Counted from the stretch's first letter, positions 1-8,184 are shown. The stretch: DNA of 64,000 nucleotides from CALJXB01 sp965225935 (GCA_965225935.1 CBDDCC010000014.1:248001-312000); one strand, 5' to 3'. Notes: generated from the letters alone by a model not told the origin. Numbers and translations are program-made.

Positions 1-57
1 GGCGGCGCACCGAGTTTTCATATGGAGAAATTTCGCTATACCTTCAATGTAATTTTC

Positions 58-79
58 GTAAAATGAAAAGATCTTTTAC
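58..79. promoter_or_regulatory. Overlapping AT-rich inverted repeats upstream of the XRE-cupin gene
   Basis: The 12-bp perfect palindrome AAAAGATCTTTT lies at 66-77, inside a second inverted repeat GTAAAA (58-63) / TTTTAC (74-79). It sits about 56 bases before the start of the XRE-cupin gene at 135. XRE regulators often bind short palindromes in their own promoter, so autoregulation is a reasonable inference; no binding is shown. Confidence 0.4.
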
Positions 80-134
80 TTATGATAGAAAACGGTTATG
101 ATATTTGAGCCTCAGTGGAAATAGGGAGGGAGTC

Positions 135-719
135 ATGATCTCCGAGACGCTGGCGGCCGGCCTGGAGCACTACAGGATCGGCGAGAAGGTGCGGGCGCTG
201 CGCCTGGAGAAGAAGCTGGGGCTGGTGCAGCTCGGCGAGCACACGGGCCTGTCGCCGGCCATGCTGTCCAAGATCGAGCGCGGCCAGGTCTTTCCGACTC
301 TGCCGACGCTGCTCCGGATCGCCCTGGTCTTCGGCGTCGGGCTCGAGCACTTCTTCGTCGAGGACGACGAGCGGCCGCTTGCCGCGGTGGTCCGGAAGAA
401 GGACCGCCTGCGGCTGCCGGACCGGCAGGAGGCCGAGACGCCCTCCTACTACTTCGAAAGCCTCGACTTCCCGGTGAGCGACCGCAAGATGGAGGGCTAC
501 TTTGCCGAGTTCCCAGCCCGGGCCGCGCCGTCGAAGCCCCACCGACACGGCGGCGCGGAGCTCGTCTACGTGCTGAAGGGCCGGTTGCGGGTCGACGTCG
601 ACGGGGAGGAAAAGCGGCTCGACCCGGGCGACGCCCTCTACTTCGACTCCAGCGTGCCCCACAGCTACGCCCCGCGGGGGCGCTCAGGCTGCTCTGCGAT
701 CGTCGTCGTCACGGGCTAG
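135..719 (+). CDS. XRE-family transcriptional regulator with C-terminal cupin domain
   Basis: A 194-residue regulator with an XRE helix-turn-helix at about residues 14-70 (core LGEHTGLSPAMLSKIERG) and a small cupin barrel at about 115-190 with the pattern KPHRHGGAE and the later SVPHSY. Regulators of this build sense a small ligand through the cupin domain. The ATG at 135 is preferred over an in-frame ATG at 105 because GGGAGGG stands at 124-130, 4 bases before it. The stop codon overlaps the stop of the convergent LysR gene inside one CTAG. The ligand is unknown; the neighbouring phosphonate transport genes make a role in that pathway possible but unproven. Confidence 0.88.
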   Translation: MISETLAAGLEHYRIGEKVRALRLEKKLGLVQLGEHTGLSPAMLSKIERGQVFPTLPTLLRIALVFGVGLEHFFVEDDERPLAAVVRKKDRLRLPDRQEAETPSYYFESLDFPVSDRKMEGYFAEFPARAAPSKPHRHGGAELVYVLKGRLRVDVDGEEKRLDPGDALYFDSSVPHSYAPRGRSGCSAIVVVTG

Positions 720-1624
720 GCCGGCCCTATACGGGTCCGCGGCCGACCGCCGCCCATCGCGCCGCGCAGATCGTCGGCGACCTCGAAGAAGGCCTTGATC
801 ATGCGCGATTGGGCGCGCTCGGCAAGGCAGACCACGTGGGCGTAGGTATAGATGCCAGCGTTCTTGATGCGCACGGTGCGCAGGTCCGCGTGGGGCACGA
901 ACTCGATGTCCGATACGACGCCGATGCCGATGCCGCGCTGGACGGCCATCCAGACCGCCTCGCGCGAGCCGATTTCCATCACCGGGTCGATTGCGACCCC
1001 GGCGCGCGCGAGAGCCGCTTCGAAGGCGAGGCGGGTGGTCGAGCCGACCTCGCGCAGCACCACCCGCTCGCCCTCCAGCTCCTCGATGCGGATCTGCCGC
1101 CGCCGGGCGAAGCGGTGCTGCCGGTTCACGAACACCAGGACGGGGTGGCGGCTGAAGGGACGGGCGACGATGCGCGGGTCGTCCTCGATATGGGCGAGCA
1201 CGCCGACGTCGGCCCGGAACTCGAAGAGCGCCTCCAGCGCCTCTTGGGAGTTGCCGGTCTCGACCGAGACCTTGATGCCGGGATAACGCTCGTTGAAACC
1301 GGCGAGCATCTCGGTCACGTGGTAGGGCCCGACGGCTGCCACCTTGAGCTGGCCGCTGTGGAAGCCGCCCACCTCGTTCAGGAGATCGACCGCCTCGTCC
1401 TCCAGGCTGAGGATGCGCCGGGTCAGCTCGAAGAGCCGGCGGCCGGTCTCGGTCAGCACGACCTTGCGGCCGCTGCGGTGGAACAGCTCGACCTCGAAAT
1501 AGTCCTCCAGGTTCCGAACCTGCACGGTCACCGTGGGCTGAGTGACGTTGAGGGCCTTTGCCGCCGCCGTGAATCCGCCCTCCGAGGCGACGGCATGGAA
1601 GGATCTGAGCTGGGTATGCAACAT
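716..1624 (-). CDS. LysR-family transcriptional regulator next to phosphonate genes
   Basis: A 302-residue protein with an N-terminal winged helix-turn-helix at about residues 1-60 (FTAAAKALNVTQPTVTVQV) and a periplasmic-binding-protein-like effector domain at about 90-295, the full LysR length. It is transcribed away from the alcohol dehydrogenase/phosphonate importer operon, the usual arrangement for a LysR activator and its target. Two inverted repeats and a consensus -10 box lie in the 100-base spacer. A role as activator of the operon is inferred from this position. The effector could be a phosphonate or a breakdown product. Confidence 0.9.
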   Translation of the reverse strand: MLHTQLRSFHAVASEGGFTAAAKALNVTQPTVTVQVRNLEDYFEVELFHRSGRKVVLTETGRRLFELTRRILSLEDEAVDLLNEVGGFHSGQLKVAAVGPYHVTEMLAGFNERYPGIKVSVETGNSQEALEALFEFRADVGVLAHIEDDPRIVARPFSRHPVLVFVNRQHRFARRRQIRIEELEGERVVLREVGSTTRLAFEAALARAGVAIDPVMEIGSREAVWMAVQRGIGIGVVSDIEFVPHADLRTVRIKNAGIYTYAHVVCLAERAQSRMIKAFFEVADDLRGAMGGGRPRTRIGPA

Positions 1625-1671
1625 AGATTTTCTCTATGGATCGAATTCATTTTTTCGATTTAATTTATAAT
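1623..1671. promoter_or_regulatory. LysR-type operators and -10 box of the phosphonate operon
   Basis: Seen directly: ATAGA-N5-TCTAT at 1623-1637, which fits the LysR T-N11-A rule (T1624, A1636); a second repeat ATCGAA-N8-TTCGAT at 1640-1659; and a perfect TATAAT at 1666-1671 on the plus strand. The -35 region 17 bases upstream is poor (GAATTC), as expected for an activator-dependent promoter. The first repeat overlaps the LysR start codon, which would allow autoregulation. Confidence 0.55.
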
Positions 1672-1724
1672 GCTGTTTATGAAAGGATACCTCAAGGGAC
1701 AAGGAACGGCGGGGGTGGGGAGCA

Positions 1725-2834
1725 GTGTGGCGGTTTCGCCATCCAGTGGCCGTGACGTTCGGCGCCGGCTGCCTGAGCGAGGCGGGCAGCGCCCTCGGCG
1801 GCCGCAGCTACGTTCTCGTCACCTACGGCGAGCCGCTGTTCGCGAAACTGGCGGACCGGCTGATGGGGATTGCGGGGCCGCCGCTCGCCGTCATCGACGA
1901 CATCCCGCCCAATCCTGATTTCGAGGCCCTCGAGCGCTGCTGCGCGGCGTTGAGCCGATTGCGAGTGCCGCCTCAGTCGATCATTGCCCTCGGCGGCGGC
2001 TCGGTCATCGACGCGGCCAAGGTGCTGGCCGCCGGCGCCGGCGGCTTCGGGCCGGTGCGCCGCTTCCTTGAGAGCGGGGAGGGGGCTGACACGCTCTCGC
2101 GGCTCGCCGTCATCGCCCTGCCGACCACAGCCGGCACCGGCAGCGAGGCCACCTGCTGGGCGACCGTCTGGGACAAGCAGGCGAGCCGCAAGTACTCCCT
2201 CTCGCGCCCCTGGCTCTATCCCGAGCAGGCCCTGGTGGACCCGGAGCTGACCTACGGGCTGCCGGCGGCCCTCACCGTCAGCACGGCGCTCGACGCCCTC
2301 TCCCACGCGCTCGAGTCGATCTGGAACCGCCAGGCCAACCCGGTCTCGAGCCAGCTCGCCGTCGGTGCCGCGCGGGACATCCTGGCGTACCTACCGGCCC
2401 TGGTGGACGACCTGGGCTCGGCGCGCCTGCGCGAGCGCCTGTCGCGGGCGGCGCTGATGGCGGGACTCGCCTTCTCCAACACCCAGACGGCGCTCGCCCA
2501 TTCGCTCTCCTATCCGATCACCCTTGAGCATGGGGTGCCCCACGGTCTTGCCTGCTCCTTCACGCTGCCGCTCGTGATGCGCGGCGTGATCGGCGAGGAC
2601 CGGGACTGCGACGGGGCGCTGGCGCAGATCTTCGGGCCGGACCTCGCGGCCGGGGCGGACCGCCTCTCCGGGTTCCTCGAGGACCTGGGCGTCTCTTGCG
2701 ACGCGGCAAGCTACGGGCTGAGCCGCGACCGGTTCCGCGATCTCATCGACGCTGCCTTCGAGGGCGAGCGCGGACGCAACTTCATCGGCCGGCGAGATCG
2801 GATTCTGTCGGCCGAAGGTGAAGCGGTTGGTTGA
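1725..2834 (+). CDS. Iron-containing alcohol dehydrogenase, possibly acting on phosphonoacetaldehyde
   Basis: A 369-residue protein of the iron-dependent (type III) alcohol dehydrogenase family. The nucleotide-binding GGGSVIDAAK is near residue 89, TTAGTGSEAT near 132, and the metal-ligand region includes DALSHALES and two further histidines in LEHGVPHG. The start is a GTG at 1725 behind GGTGGGG. It is the first gene of an operon with a phosphonate-type ABC importer. Members of this family reduce phosphonoacetaldehyde in phosphonate pathways, so that substrate is a sensible guess, but the sequence alone does not fix it. Confidence 0.85.
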   Translation: MWRFRHPVAVTFGAGCLSEAGSALGGRSYVLVTYGEPLFAKLADRLMGIAGPPLAVIDDIPPNPDFEALERCCAALSRLRVPPQSIIALGGGSVIDAAKVLAAGAGGFGPVRRFLESGEGADTLSRLAVIALPTTAGTGSEATCWATVWDKQASRKYSLSRPWLYPEQALVDPELTYGLPAALTVSTALDALSHALESIWNRQANPVSSQLAVGAARDILAYLPALVDDLGSARLRERLSRAALMAGLAFSNTQTALAHSLSYPITLEHGVPHGLACSFTLPLVMRGVIGEDRDCDGALAQIFGPDLAAGADRLSGFLEDLGVSCDAASYGLSRDRFRDLIDAAFEGERGRNFIGRRDRILSAEGEAVG

Positions 2835-2865
2835 AAACAAGGAACTTGAAGCTAGGGAGGACATC

Positions 2866-3807
2866 ATGCCGAGTACGCGCTTAACCCACTTCCTATCGCG
2901 CCGTCGTCTGACGGAGATCGCCGCGGCGGCGACCCTGGTCCTGGGCCTGACGCCCTGGTCCGGCGCCACGGCGGCCGACTGCGAGGATCCGGAAGCCCTG
3001 CGCTTCTCGATCATCCCGACCGAAGAGACGATCCAGGAGCTGACCCTCTACAAGCCGGTCATCGACTACCTCTCAAACCAGACCGGCAAGAAGATCGAGT
3101 TCTACATGCCGACCTCCTATGCGTCGGTGATCGAGGCCATGCTGGGCGGCTGGGTCGACATCGGCGTGCACGGGCCCTATTCCTACGTCATCGCCCACGA
3201 GAAGGACCCGAGCATCGAGGTCTTCGCCACCTACGCCAAGCGGCCGGGGCATCTCCAGGAGGAAGGGCCCGGATACCGCGGCGCCCTGATCACCCGCAAG
3301 GATTCCGGCCTCCAAAGCATCGAGGACCTGGAAGGAAAGGTGCTGGGCCTGACCGACCCGGCCAGCACCTCTGGCAATCTGGTGCCCCGCGTCGCCTTCA
3401 CCAAGGTGATCGGCAAGGACCTGGAGGACTACTTCTCCAAGGTGGTCTACACCGGTGGGCACGATCTCTCGACCATGGCCGTCTACGAGGGCAAGGTGGA
3501 CGCCGCCTTCGTCGCCACCCATCGTTTCGACAATGTGGTCGACCGCGGCATGGTGACGATGGAGGACTTCAACGTGCTCTGGTCCTCGCCGCCGATCCCG
3601 CAGGATCCCTTCGCCTATCGCGGCGGCCTGTGCGACGATCTAAAGGTCAAGATCAAGGAGACCTTCCTCACTCTTCAGGAGGTCCCCGAGGCCAAGCAGT
3701 TCCTCGACAACGTCAAGTCGAACCGCTTCGTGGAGATGACGGACGCGGACTACGACATCATCCGCGACCTGAAAAAGGCCAAGGACGAGATGAAGGGGAA
3801 CAACTAG
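2866..3807 (+). CDS. phnD: Phosphate/phosphite/phosphonate ABC transporter substrate-binding protein
   Basis: A 313-residue periplasmic protein with an N-terminal Sec signal (residues about 1-37, ending near SGATAA). The PhnD-type opening RFSIIPTEE follows, and DPASTSGN at about residue 165 is the anion-contacting serine/threonine loop of this family. The start at 2866 is chosen over upstream in-frame codons because GGGAGG ends 5 bases before it and the signal peptide begins there. It captures the substrate for the PhnC/PhnE proteins downstream. Phosphonate, 2-aminoethylphosphonate and phosphite cannot be told apart from the residues visible. Confidence 0.92.
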   Translation: MPSTRLTHFLSRRRLTEIAAAATLVLGLTPWSGATAADCEDPEALRFSIIPTEETIQELTLYKPVIDYLSNQTGKKIEFYMPTSYASVIEAMLGGWVDIGVHGPYSYVIAHEKDPSIEVFATYAKRPGHLQEEGPGYRGALITRKDSGLQSIEDLEGKVLGLTDPASTSGNLVPRVAFTKVIGKDLEDYFSKVVYTGGHDLSTMAVYEGKVDAAFVATHRFDNVVDRGMVTMEDFNVLWSSPPIPQDPFAYRGGLCDDLKVKIKETFLTLQEVPEAKQFLDNVKSNRFVEMTDADYDIIRDLKKAKDEMKGNN

Positions 3808-3811
3808 CCTG

Positions 3812-3860
3812 TTCGCCTCGCGCCGGCCGGGGCGGGCGCCCCTCGCTCCGCCGGCGCGAA
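3812..3860 (+). other. Intercistronic hairpin between phnD and phnC
   Basis: CGCGCCGGC (3819-3827) pairs perfectly with GCCGGCGCG (3850-3858), and GGGGC/GCCCC forms an inner stem. No T-run follows, so it is not a classic terminator. Stable hairpins just after binding-protein genes commonly raise the level of that mRNA segment over the downstream transporter genes; that is the inferred role here. Confidence 0.55.
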
Positions 3861-3895
3861 CTGGGGCCGGCAACACCTTTCGGACCGCCGCTCGC

Positions 3896-4648
3896 ATGGC
3901 CATACTCAGCGTCACGGACCTCGAGGCGCGCTACCAGAAAAGCGGGCCGCTGATTCTCAAGGGAATCAGCTTCGAGGTGGACGAGAACGACTTTTTCGCG
4001 ATCATCGGGCCCAGCGGCGCCGGCAAGTCGACGCTGATCCGCTGCATCAACCGGCTGGTCGAGCCGGAGGCCGGGTCCATCCGGCTCTACGGGCAGGAGG
4101 TCACCGAGCTTTCCGCCCGGGATCTTCGGCTGCTGCGGCGCAGCGTCGGCATGATCTTCCAGGAGTTCAACCTGGTGAACCGCATGTCGGTCATGGACAA
4201 TGTGCTCTCCGGCCGGCTCGGCTACACCGGCACGCTGCGCAGCCTGTTCCGCCTGTTCCCCAAGGCCGACATCCGCCACGCCCTCGAGCTGCTCGACCGG
4301 GTCGGACTGAGCGATCACGTGGATAAGCGGGCCGACGAGCTCTCCGGCGGCCAGCGCCAGCGCGTCGGCATCGCCCGTGCCCTCATGCAGGATCCCCGGC
4401 TGCTGCTGCTCGACGAGCCCACCTCGGCGCTCGATCCCAAGATCTCCCGCGAAGTCATGTCGCTGGTGCGCGACATGGCGCGCGAGTTCAGCGTGCCGGT
4501 GCTGTGCAACATTCACGACGTGCAGCTCGCCATGGAGTTCTGCAACCGGGTGCTCGGCCTGCAGGACGGCGCCAAGATGTTCGACGGGCCGACCGACAGC
4601 ATGCGCGAGTCGGACCTCGAGACCATCTACGCCATGGAAGTACTCTAG
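3896..4648 (+). CDS. phnC: Phosphonate-type ABC transporter ATP-binding protein
   Basis: A 250-residue ABC ATPase with Walker A GPSGAGKST at residues 38-46, signature LSGGQRQRVGIARAL near 146, and Walker B LLLLDEP near 166, followed by the switch histidine in NIHDVQ. Family features match PhnC. It energises the two PhnE permeases encoded directly downstream; the gap to the next gene is only 8 bases. No strong ribosome-binding site precedes the ATG at 3896, and the 88-base spacer carries a hairpin. Confidence 0.93.
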   Translation: MAILSVTDLEARYQKSGPLILKGISFEVDENDFFAIIGPSGAGKSTLIRCINRLVEPEAGSIRLYGQEVTELSARDLRLLRRSVGMIFQEFNLVNRMSVMDNVLSGRLGYTGTLRSLFRLFPKADIRHALELLDRVGLSDHVDKRADELSGGQRQRVGIARALMQDPRLLLLDEPTSALDPKISREVMSLVRDMAREFSVPVLCNIHDVQLAMEFCNRVLGLQDGAKMFDGPTDSMRESDLETIYAMEVL

Positions 4649-4656
4649 GGTCGACC

Positions 4657-5481
4657 ATGAGCGTTGTGCCGTCGGACCAGGGCCTCGGCGTCGAGCGGTT
4701 CGTGCAGCGCCGCCGCTACCGGCAGCTCTCGAAGCTTGCGACCCTCCTGATCGTCGTGCTGGCGGTGCTCTGGAGCGTTCAGGCGACCGTGATCGCCGAC
4801 ACGGACTGGAGCCGGATCGGCGGCCTCGGGTCGATCGGCAGGGCGCTCGGGCGGTTCCTCCAGCTGGATTTCTCTTTGCTCCCGCATCTGCCGGTGCCGA
4901 TGCTGGAGACCTTCATGATGGCCTGCCTCGGCACCCTGTTGGGCTGCTGCTTCTCGCTGCCGGTCGCCTGGTTCGGGGCCTTCAACGTCACGCCGAACAA
5001 GCTGATCTTCTATCCCCTGGGGCGTTTCCTCATGACGCTGAGCCGCTCGATCCACGAGATCGTCTGGGCGCTCATCTTCGTGGCCGCCGTCGGTCTCGGC
5101 GCTCTGCCGGGGATCCTGGCCATCGCCATGCGCTCGGTGGGCTTCATCTCCAAGATCACCGCCGAGGCCATCGAGAACATCGATCCCGGGCCGGTCGAGG
5201 CGATCCGCGCGGTCGGCGGCAACCGCTTCCAGGTGCTCTACTACGGTATCCTGCCGCAGATCCTGCCGGTGGTGCTGGGCACCATCATCTTCGAGTGGGA
5301 CATCAACATCCGTCGTTCGGCCGTGATGGGGCTGGTCGGCGCCGGCGGCCTCGGCCTCACCTTCTTCCGGCAGATGGCCATGTACAACTACGGCGGCGTC
5401 ACCATGGTGATCCTGGCCATACTGGTGCTGGTCGTCCTGGGCGAGATCGGCTCCCACTACGCCCGCAAGGCGGTCACCTGA
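4657..5481 (+). CDS. phnE: Phosphonate-type ABC transporter permease, first copy
   Basis: A 274-residue inner-membrane protein with about six membrane segments, the first at residues about 25-48. The cytoplasmic EAA-type loop (EAIRAVGGNRFQVLYYGILPQ) contacts the ATPase. LSRSIHEIVWALIFV is a conserved PhnE stretch. The start at 4657 follows the phnC stop by 8 bases. It forms the membrane channel with the second permease downstream; two non-identical PhnE proteins is a common arrangement. Confidence 0.92.
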   Translation: MSVVPSDQGLGVERFVQRRRYRQLSKLATLLIVVLAVLWSVQATVIADTDWSRIGGLGSIGRALGRFLQLDFSLLPHLPVPMLETFMMACLGTLLGCCFSLPVAWFGAFNVTPNKLIFYPLGRFLMTLSRSIHEIVWALIFVAAVGLGALPGILAIAMRSVGFISKITAEAIENIDPGPVEAIRAVGGNRFQVLYYGILPQILPVVLGTIIFEWDINIRRSAVMGLVGAGGLGLTFFRQMAMYNYGGVTMVILAILVLVVLGEIGSHYARKAVT

Positions 5482-5492
5482 GGGCGCGCGCG

Positions 5493-6368
5493 ATGGCCGG
5501 ATCCGTTCACCTGACAGAGGCGACGAGCCGGGGCGGCACAGAGGCGACGAGCCGGGGCGGCGAGGAACTCGCCTGGCGGCGCTACCGCTATCCGCAGTCC
5601 CTGCTGCGCGCCGCGGCCCTCGTCGGGACCTTGGCCTTCCTCGCCTATTCCATGGTCTATCTGAACGTAGACCTGAAACGGATCCTGGGGCTTTTCGGCC
5701 GGGTCGGCGACCTGATCGTCGACCGCTACTACCCGCCGGACATCGCCTACGTGCTGGACAAGGACTACCTCGCCTCGGTCCTCGAGACCGTGCAGATGGC
5801 CTATCTCGGCGGGCTGTTCGGCATCCTCCTCGCCATTCCGCTCGCCTGGTTCGCGGCCTACAACCTGACCCTGGGGCGGCGCAGCGTCTATCCTGCGGCC
5901 CGGCTCGCCATCATCGCCTGCCGCTCGGTCCACGAGATGATCTGGACCATCCTCTTCGTCACCGTGCTCGGCTTCGGCATGCTGGCGGGCGTGCTGGCGC
6001 TCACCATGTTCTGCATCGGCTTCGCGGGGAAGCTCTTCGCCGAGGAGATCGAGGCCGTCGACATGGGCCCGGTCGAGGCCCTGCGGGCGACCGGCGCCAA
6101 CGCGCTCCAGGTCATGGTCTATGCGGTCTGGCCCCAGGTGCGGGTCGCCTTCACCGGCATCTCCATCTACACCGTGGACGTGGCCTTCCGGGCCGCCACG
6201 GTGGTCGGATTCTTCGGCGGCGGCGGCATGGGCTGGTATCTGAAGCGCAGCGTGCAGCAGATCGAGACCGAGCGCGTCGCCGCGATCCTGCTCTCCATCG
6301 TGGTGCTGGTGGTGGTCGCCGAGCTGCTCTCGGCCTGGGCGCGCCTGAGAATCAGCCGGGCACGCTGA
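5493..6368 (+). CDS. phnE: Phosphonate-type ABC transporter permease, second copy
   Basis: A 291-residue permease homologous to the preceding gene, with the same conserved CRSVHEMIWTILFV and the EAA-type loop EALRATGANALQVMVYAVWPQ. It starts at 5493, 11 bases after the first permease stops. Residues 8-23 are an exact duplication of an 8-residue unit (TEATSRGG twice), caused by a 24-bp tandem DNA repeat in the cytoplasmic N-terminal tail; the tail lies before the first membrane segment, so function should be kept. Last gene of the operon. Confidence 0.92.
   Translation: MAGSVHLTEATSRGGTEATSRGGEELAWRRYRYPQSLLRAAALVGTLAFLAYSMVYLNVDLKRILGLFGRVGDLIVDRYYPPDIAYVLDKDYLASVLETVQMAYLGGLFGILLAIPLAWFAAYNLTLGRRSVYPAARLAIIACRSVHEMIWTILFVTVLGFGMLAGVLALTMFCIGFAGKLFAEEIEAVDMGPVEALRATGANALQVMVYAVWPQVRVAFTGISIYTVDVAFRAATVVGFFGGGGMGWYLKRSVQQIETERVAAILLSIVVLVVVAELLSAWARLRISRAR
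5514..5561 (+). repeat. Perfect 24-bp tandem duplication inside the second phnE
   Basis: The unit beginning ACAGAGGCGACGAGC occupies 5514-5537 and again 5538-5561 without a mismatch. It keeps frame and adds eight residues. Exact identity suggests a recent event or slippage-prone site. Confidence 0.95.
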
Positions 6369-6397
6369 AGCTCCCGAGCCGGATCGGGACGATAGGC

Positions 6398-6745
6398 TCA
6401 GGACCGGCGCTCGACCAGCAGCGCGGCGCAGGCCTCGATCACGCTGGGATCGGTCGCGGTCTCGCCCGGCAGAACGACCGAGAAGGCGTTTGCCAGATCG
6501 TCGCGGGCCATGCGCGAGAGCACCCCGTCGCCCGAGAGATCCGTGCCGTCGCCGGTGAGGTCCCGGTAGGCCAGCACCAGGGAGGCGCAGATGGTCGCCT
6601 GTCCGTCGACCCAGGCTTCCTTCACCTGCATGTCCCTGACGTTGGTCGACACAACCCAGCCCGAGCTGAAGGAGACGACGGTGAGCACGATGCCGCCGGT
6701 CAGAAGGCCCCAGAAGAAGGTCCGGACCGTCCTCAGCTTGGACAC
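6398..6745 (-). CDS. Small membrane-anchored protein of unknown function
   Basis: A 115-residue protein with a single N-terminal membrane segment (about residues 9-32, FFWGLLTGGIVLTVVSF) and a soluble remainder containing CASLVLAYRDLTGDG and a paired CAALL near the end. The topology suggests an inner-membrane anchor with a periplasmic domain. I do not recognise the family. It faces the end of the phosphonate operon and has a 165-base AT-rich upstream region that can hold its promoter. Confidence 0.7.
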   Translation of the reverse strand: MSKLRTVRTFFWGLLTGGIVLTVVSFSSGWVVSTNVRDMQVKEAWVDGQATICASLVLAYRDLTGDGTDLSGDGVLSRMARDDLANAFSVVLPGETATDPSVIEACAALLVERRS

Positions 6746-6910
6746 GAAAGCCTCCCGTGGATCTCTTGCTTTCTCAAACCTTGCTCGACCACTAGTAATC
6801 TTCGCACTGAAATACCAATGCCGGTGTCGTTTTCACCTATAGTTAATATAAAGGTTCCGAAAGTTAATGGGAATGATTACTTCGTAAATATTTATCGTTA
6901 ACAATCATGG

Positions 6911-7645
6911 TTAACGCGCTGCCACAGGCGCGCGGTCGGCGTCCGAGGCGCTGTCCGGGGCGCAGGACCCGGCCGCCATGCGCCGGGAGAGCGCGCTGTT
7001 TCGGGCGACCAGGAAGGCTTCGAGCCGGGCCGGGTAGTCGGCGGCGACGGCATTGCTAACCGACCGCCGAACGTCGAGGCGCCGGCGCCAGGCCGCGAGC
7101 TTCGGCTTGCCCGAGAGGATGCCGAAGTCGGCGATCCGGTCGAAAGTGTCGAAGTAGCGGAAGACGGGCCCGTAGGCGGCGTCCACCAGGGAAAAGCGCT
7201 GGCCGGCGAACCAGGGTCCCGTGCCCAGTTCGCCCTCGATCCGCTCGAACATCCGGGCGAGCGTCTCCGTCTCCCGCTCGAGGCCGGCGGCGTCGGGCGC
7301 CGTGTAGAAGCGCCAGATGCCGGCGAGGCAGGCAGAGCCGAACTCGATCCAGGCGCGGTGGCGCGCCCGTTCCAGCGGATCGGCCGGATGCATCGGCCGG
7401 CCCGCGGTCTCTTCCAGGTACTCCAGGATCACGGCGGACTCGAAAAGGACCGTCTCGCCGCCGCGATCGCTTTGGACCTTGAGCAGGGGCACCTTGCCTA
7501 GCGGCGAGAGCCGCCGGAACCATTCGGGCTTGTCGGCCAGGTCCACAGAGATGCGCTCGAAGGGGACTCGCTTCTCGGCGAGGGCGATGGCCGCGCGCTG
7601 CACGTAGGGGCAGAGGTGGTGGCTGACCAGGGTGAGGCGGGTCAT
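6911..7645 (-). CDS. Glutathione S-transferase family protein
   Basis: A 244-residue protein with an N-terminal thioredoxin-like domain (residues about 1-85) carrying HHLCPYVQRAAIAL, where the cysteine is the likely glutathione-contacting or catalytic residue, as in omega- and beta-like classes, and the cis-proline region KVPLLKV. The C-terminal helical domain spans about 95-220. The start at 7645 overlaps the DoxX stop as ATGA, so the two are translationally coupled. With a MarR regulator divergently placed, a role in quinone or electrophile stress is likely. The tail after residue 225 is unusually long and not conserved in appearance. Confidence 0.88.
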   Translation of the reverse strand: MTRLTLVSHHLCPYVQRAAIALAEKRVPFERISVDLADKPEWFRRLSPLGKVPLLKVQSDRGGETVLFESAVILEYLEETAGRPMHPADPLERARHRAWIEFGSACLAGIWRFYTAPDAAGLERETETLARMFERIEGELGTGPWFAGQRFSLVDAAYGPVFRYFDTFDRIADFGILSGKPKLAAWRRRLDVRRSVSNAVAADYPARLEAFLVARNSALSRRMAAGSCAPDSASDADRAPVAAR

Positions 7646-8085
7646 GGCCGGAGCTCCCCTGTCCGGCCGCCAAAAGCGGCGGGCGGCTCGGATGGCTTCA
7701 GGGCGAAGACACCGTCGCCCAGCAGGAACTGACAGACGGCGAGCAGAGCGAGATAGGCGGGATATTCCCAGCCGCCGTTCGCGTTGGCGAACATCCAGCC
7801 GTTCGGCCAATGGGTCCAGGTTGCCCCGACCAGGATCGGCGCCAGCGCGAGCGCCACCCAGCGGGCCTGGACCCCCAGGATCAGCAGGAGACCGCCCAGG
7901 GCCTCGGCCGCGAAGACGATGTAGGCGAGGGCGCCGGGCAGGCCGAGGCTGGCGAAGAATTGGGCGGTGCCGGGCAGGGTGAAGACGACGAGCTTCAGCC
8001 AGAGGGAGTGGGCGAGGAACATGGCGCCCAGCGCCAGCCTCAGGAGCGTAGCGGCGTAGGGCGCCAGTCTCGTGTCGATCGGCAT
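7642..8085 (-). CDS. DoxX-family membrane protein
   Basis: A 147-residue protein with four predicted membrane helices and the family pattern LRLALGAMFLAHS at the first helix and AEALGGLLLILG at the second. DoxX-like proteins are small inner-membrane proteins often found with oxidoreductases or glutathione S-transferases under MarR control. It is the first gene of the two-gene operon; its start is 14 bases from the first of two MarR-type operators. Confidence 0.87.
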   Translation of the reverse strand: MPIDTRLAPYAATLLRLALGAMFLAHSLWLKLVVFTLPGTAQFFASLGLPGALAYIVFAAEALGGLLLILGVQARWVALALAPILVGATWTHWPNGWMFANANGGWEYPAYLALLAVCQFLLGDGVFALKPSEPPAAFGGRTGELRP

Positions 8086-8099
8086 GGGCGTCTCTCTAG

Positions 8100-8172
8100 A
8101 TGCAGTTGCATGTAAATGTTATATAGATGCGACTGGACGTGTCGTCAAGCTTGATGCAATTGCATGTTAATG
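8100..8172. promoter_or_regulatory. Paired palindromic operators between doxX and marR
   Basis: ATGCAGTTGCAT (8100-8111) and the perfect palindrome ATGCAATTGCAT (8154-8165) are each followed by GTWAATG (8112-8118 and 8166-8172), giving two 19-base direct copies 54 bases apart. Such TGCA-containing palindromes are typical MarR-family sites. One copy lies next to each divergent gene, so the MarR protein probably represses both its own gene and doxX-gst. Confidence 0.7.
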
Positions 8173-8184
8173 CTAGGAGGTCCC

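Noticed and set aside
1..21. Possible minus-strand start codon at base 21 for a gene leaving the window
   Set aside because: Only seven codons are visible and no ribosome-binding site precedes it, so it cannot be supported.
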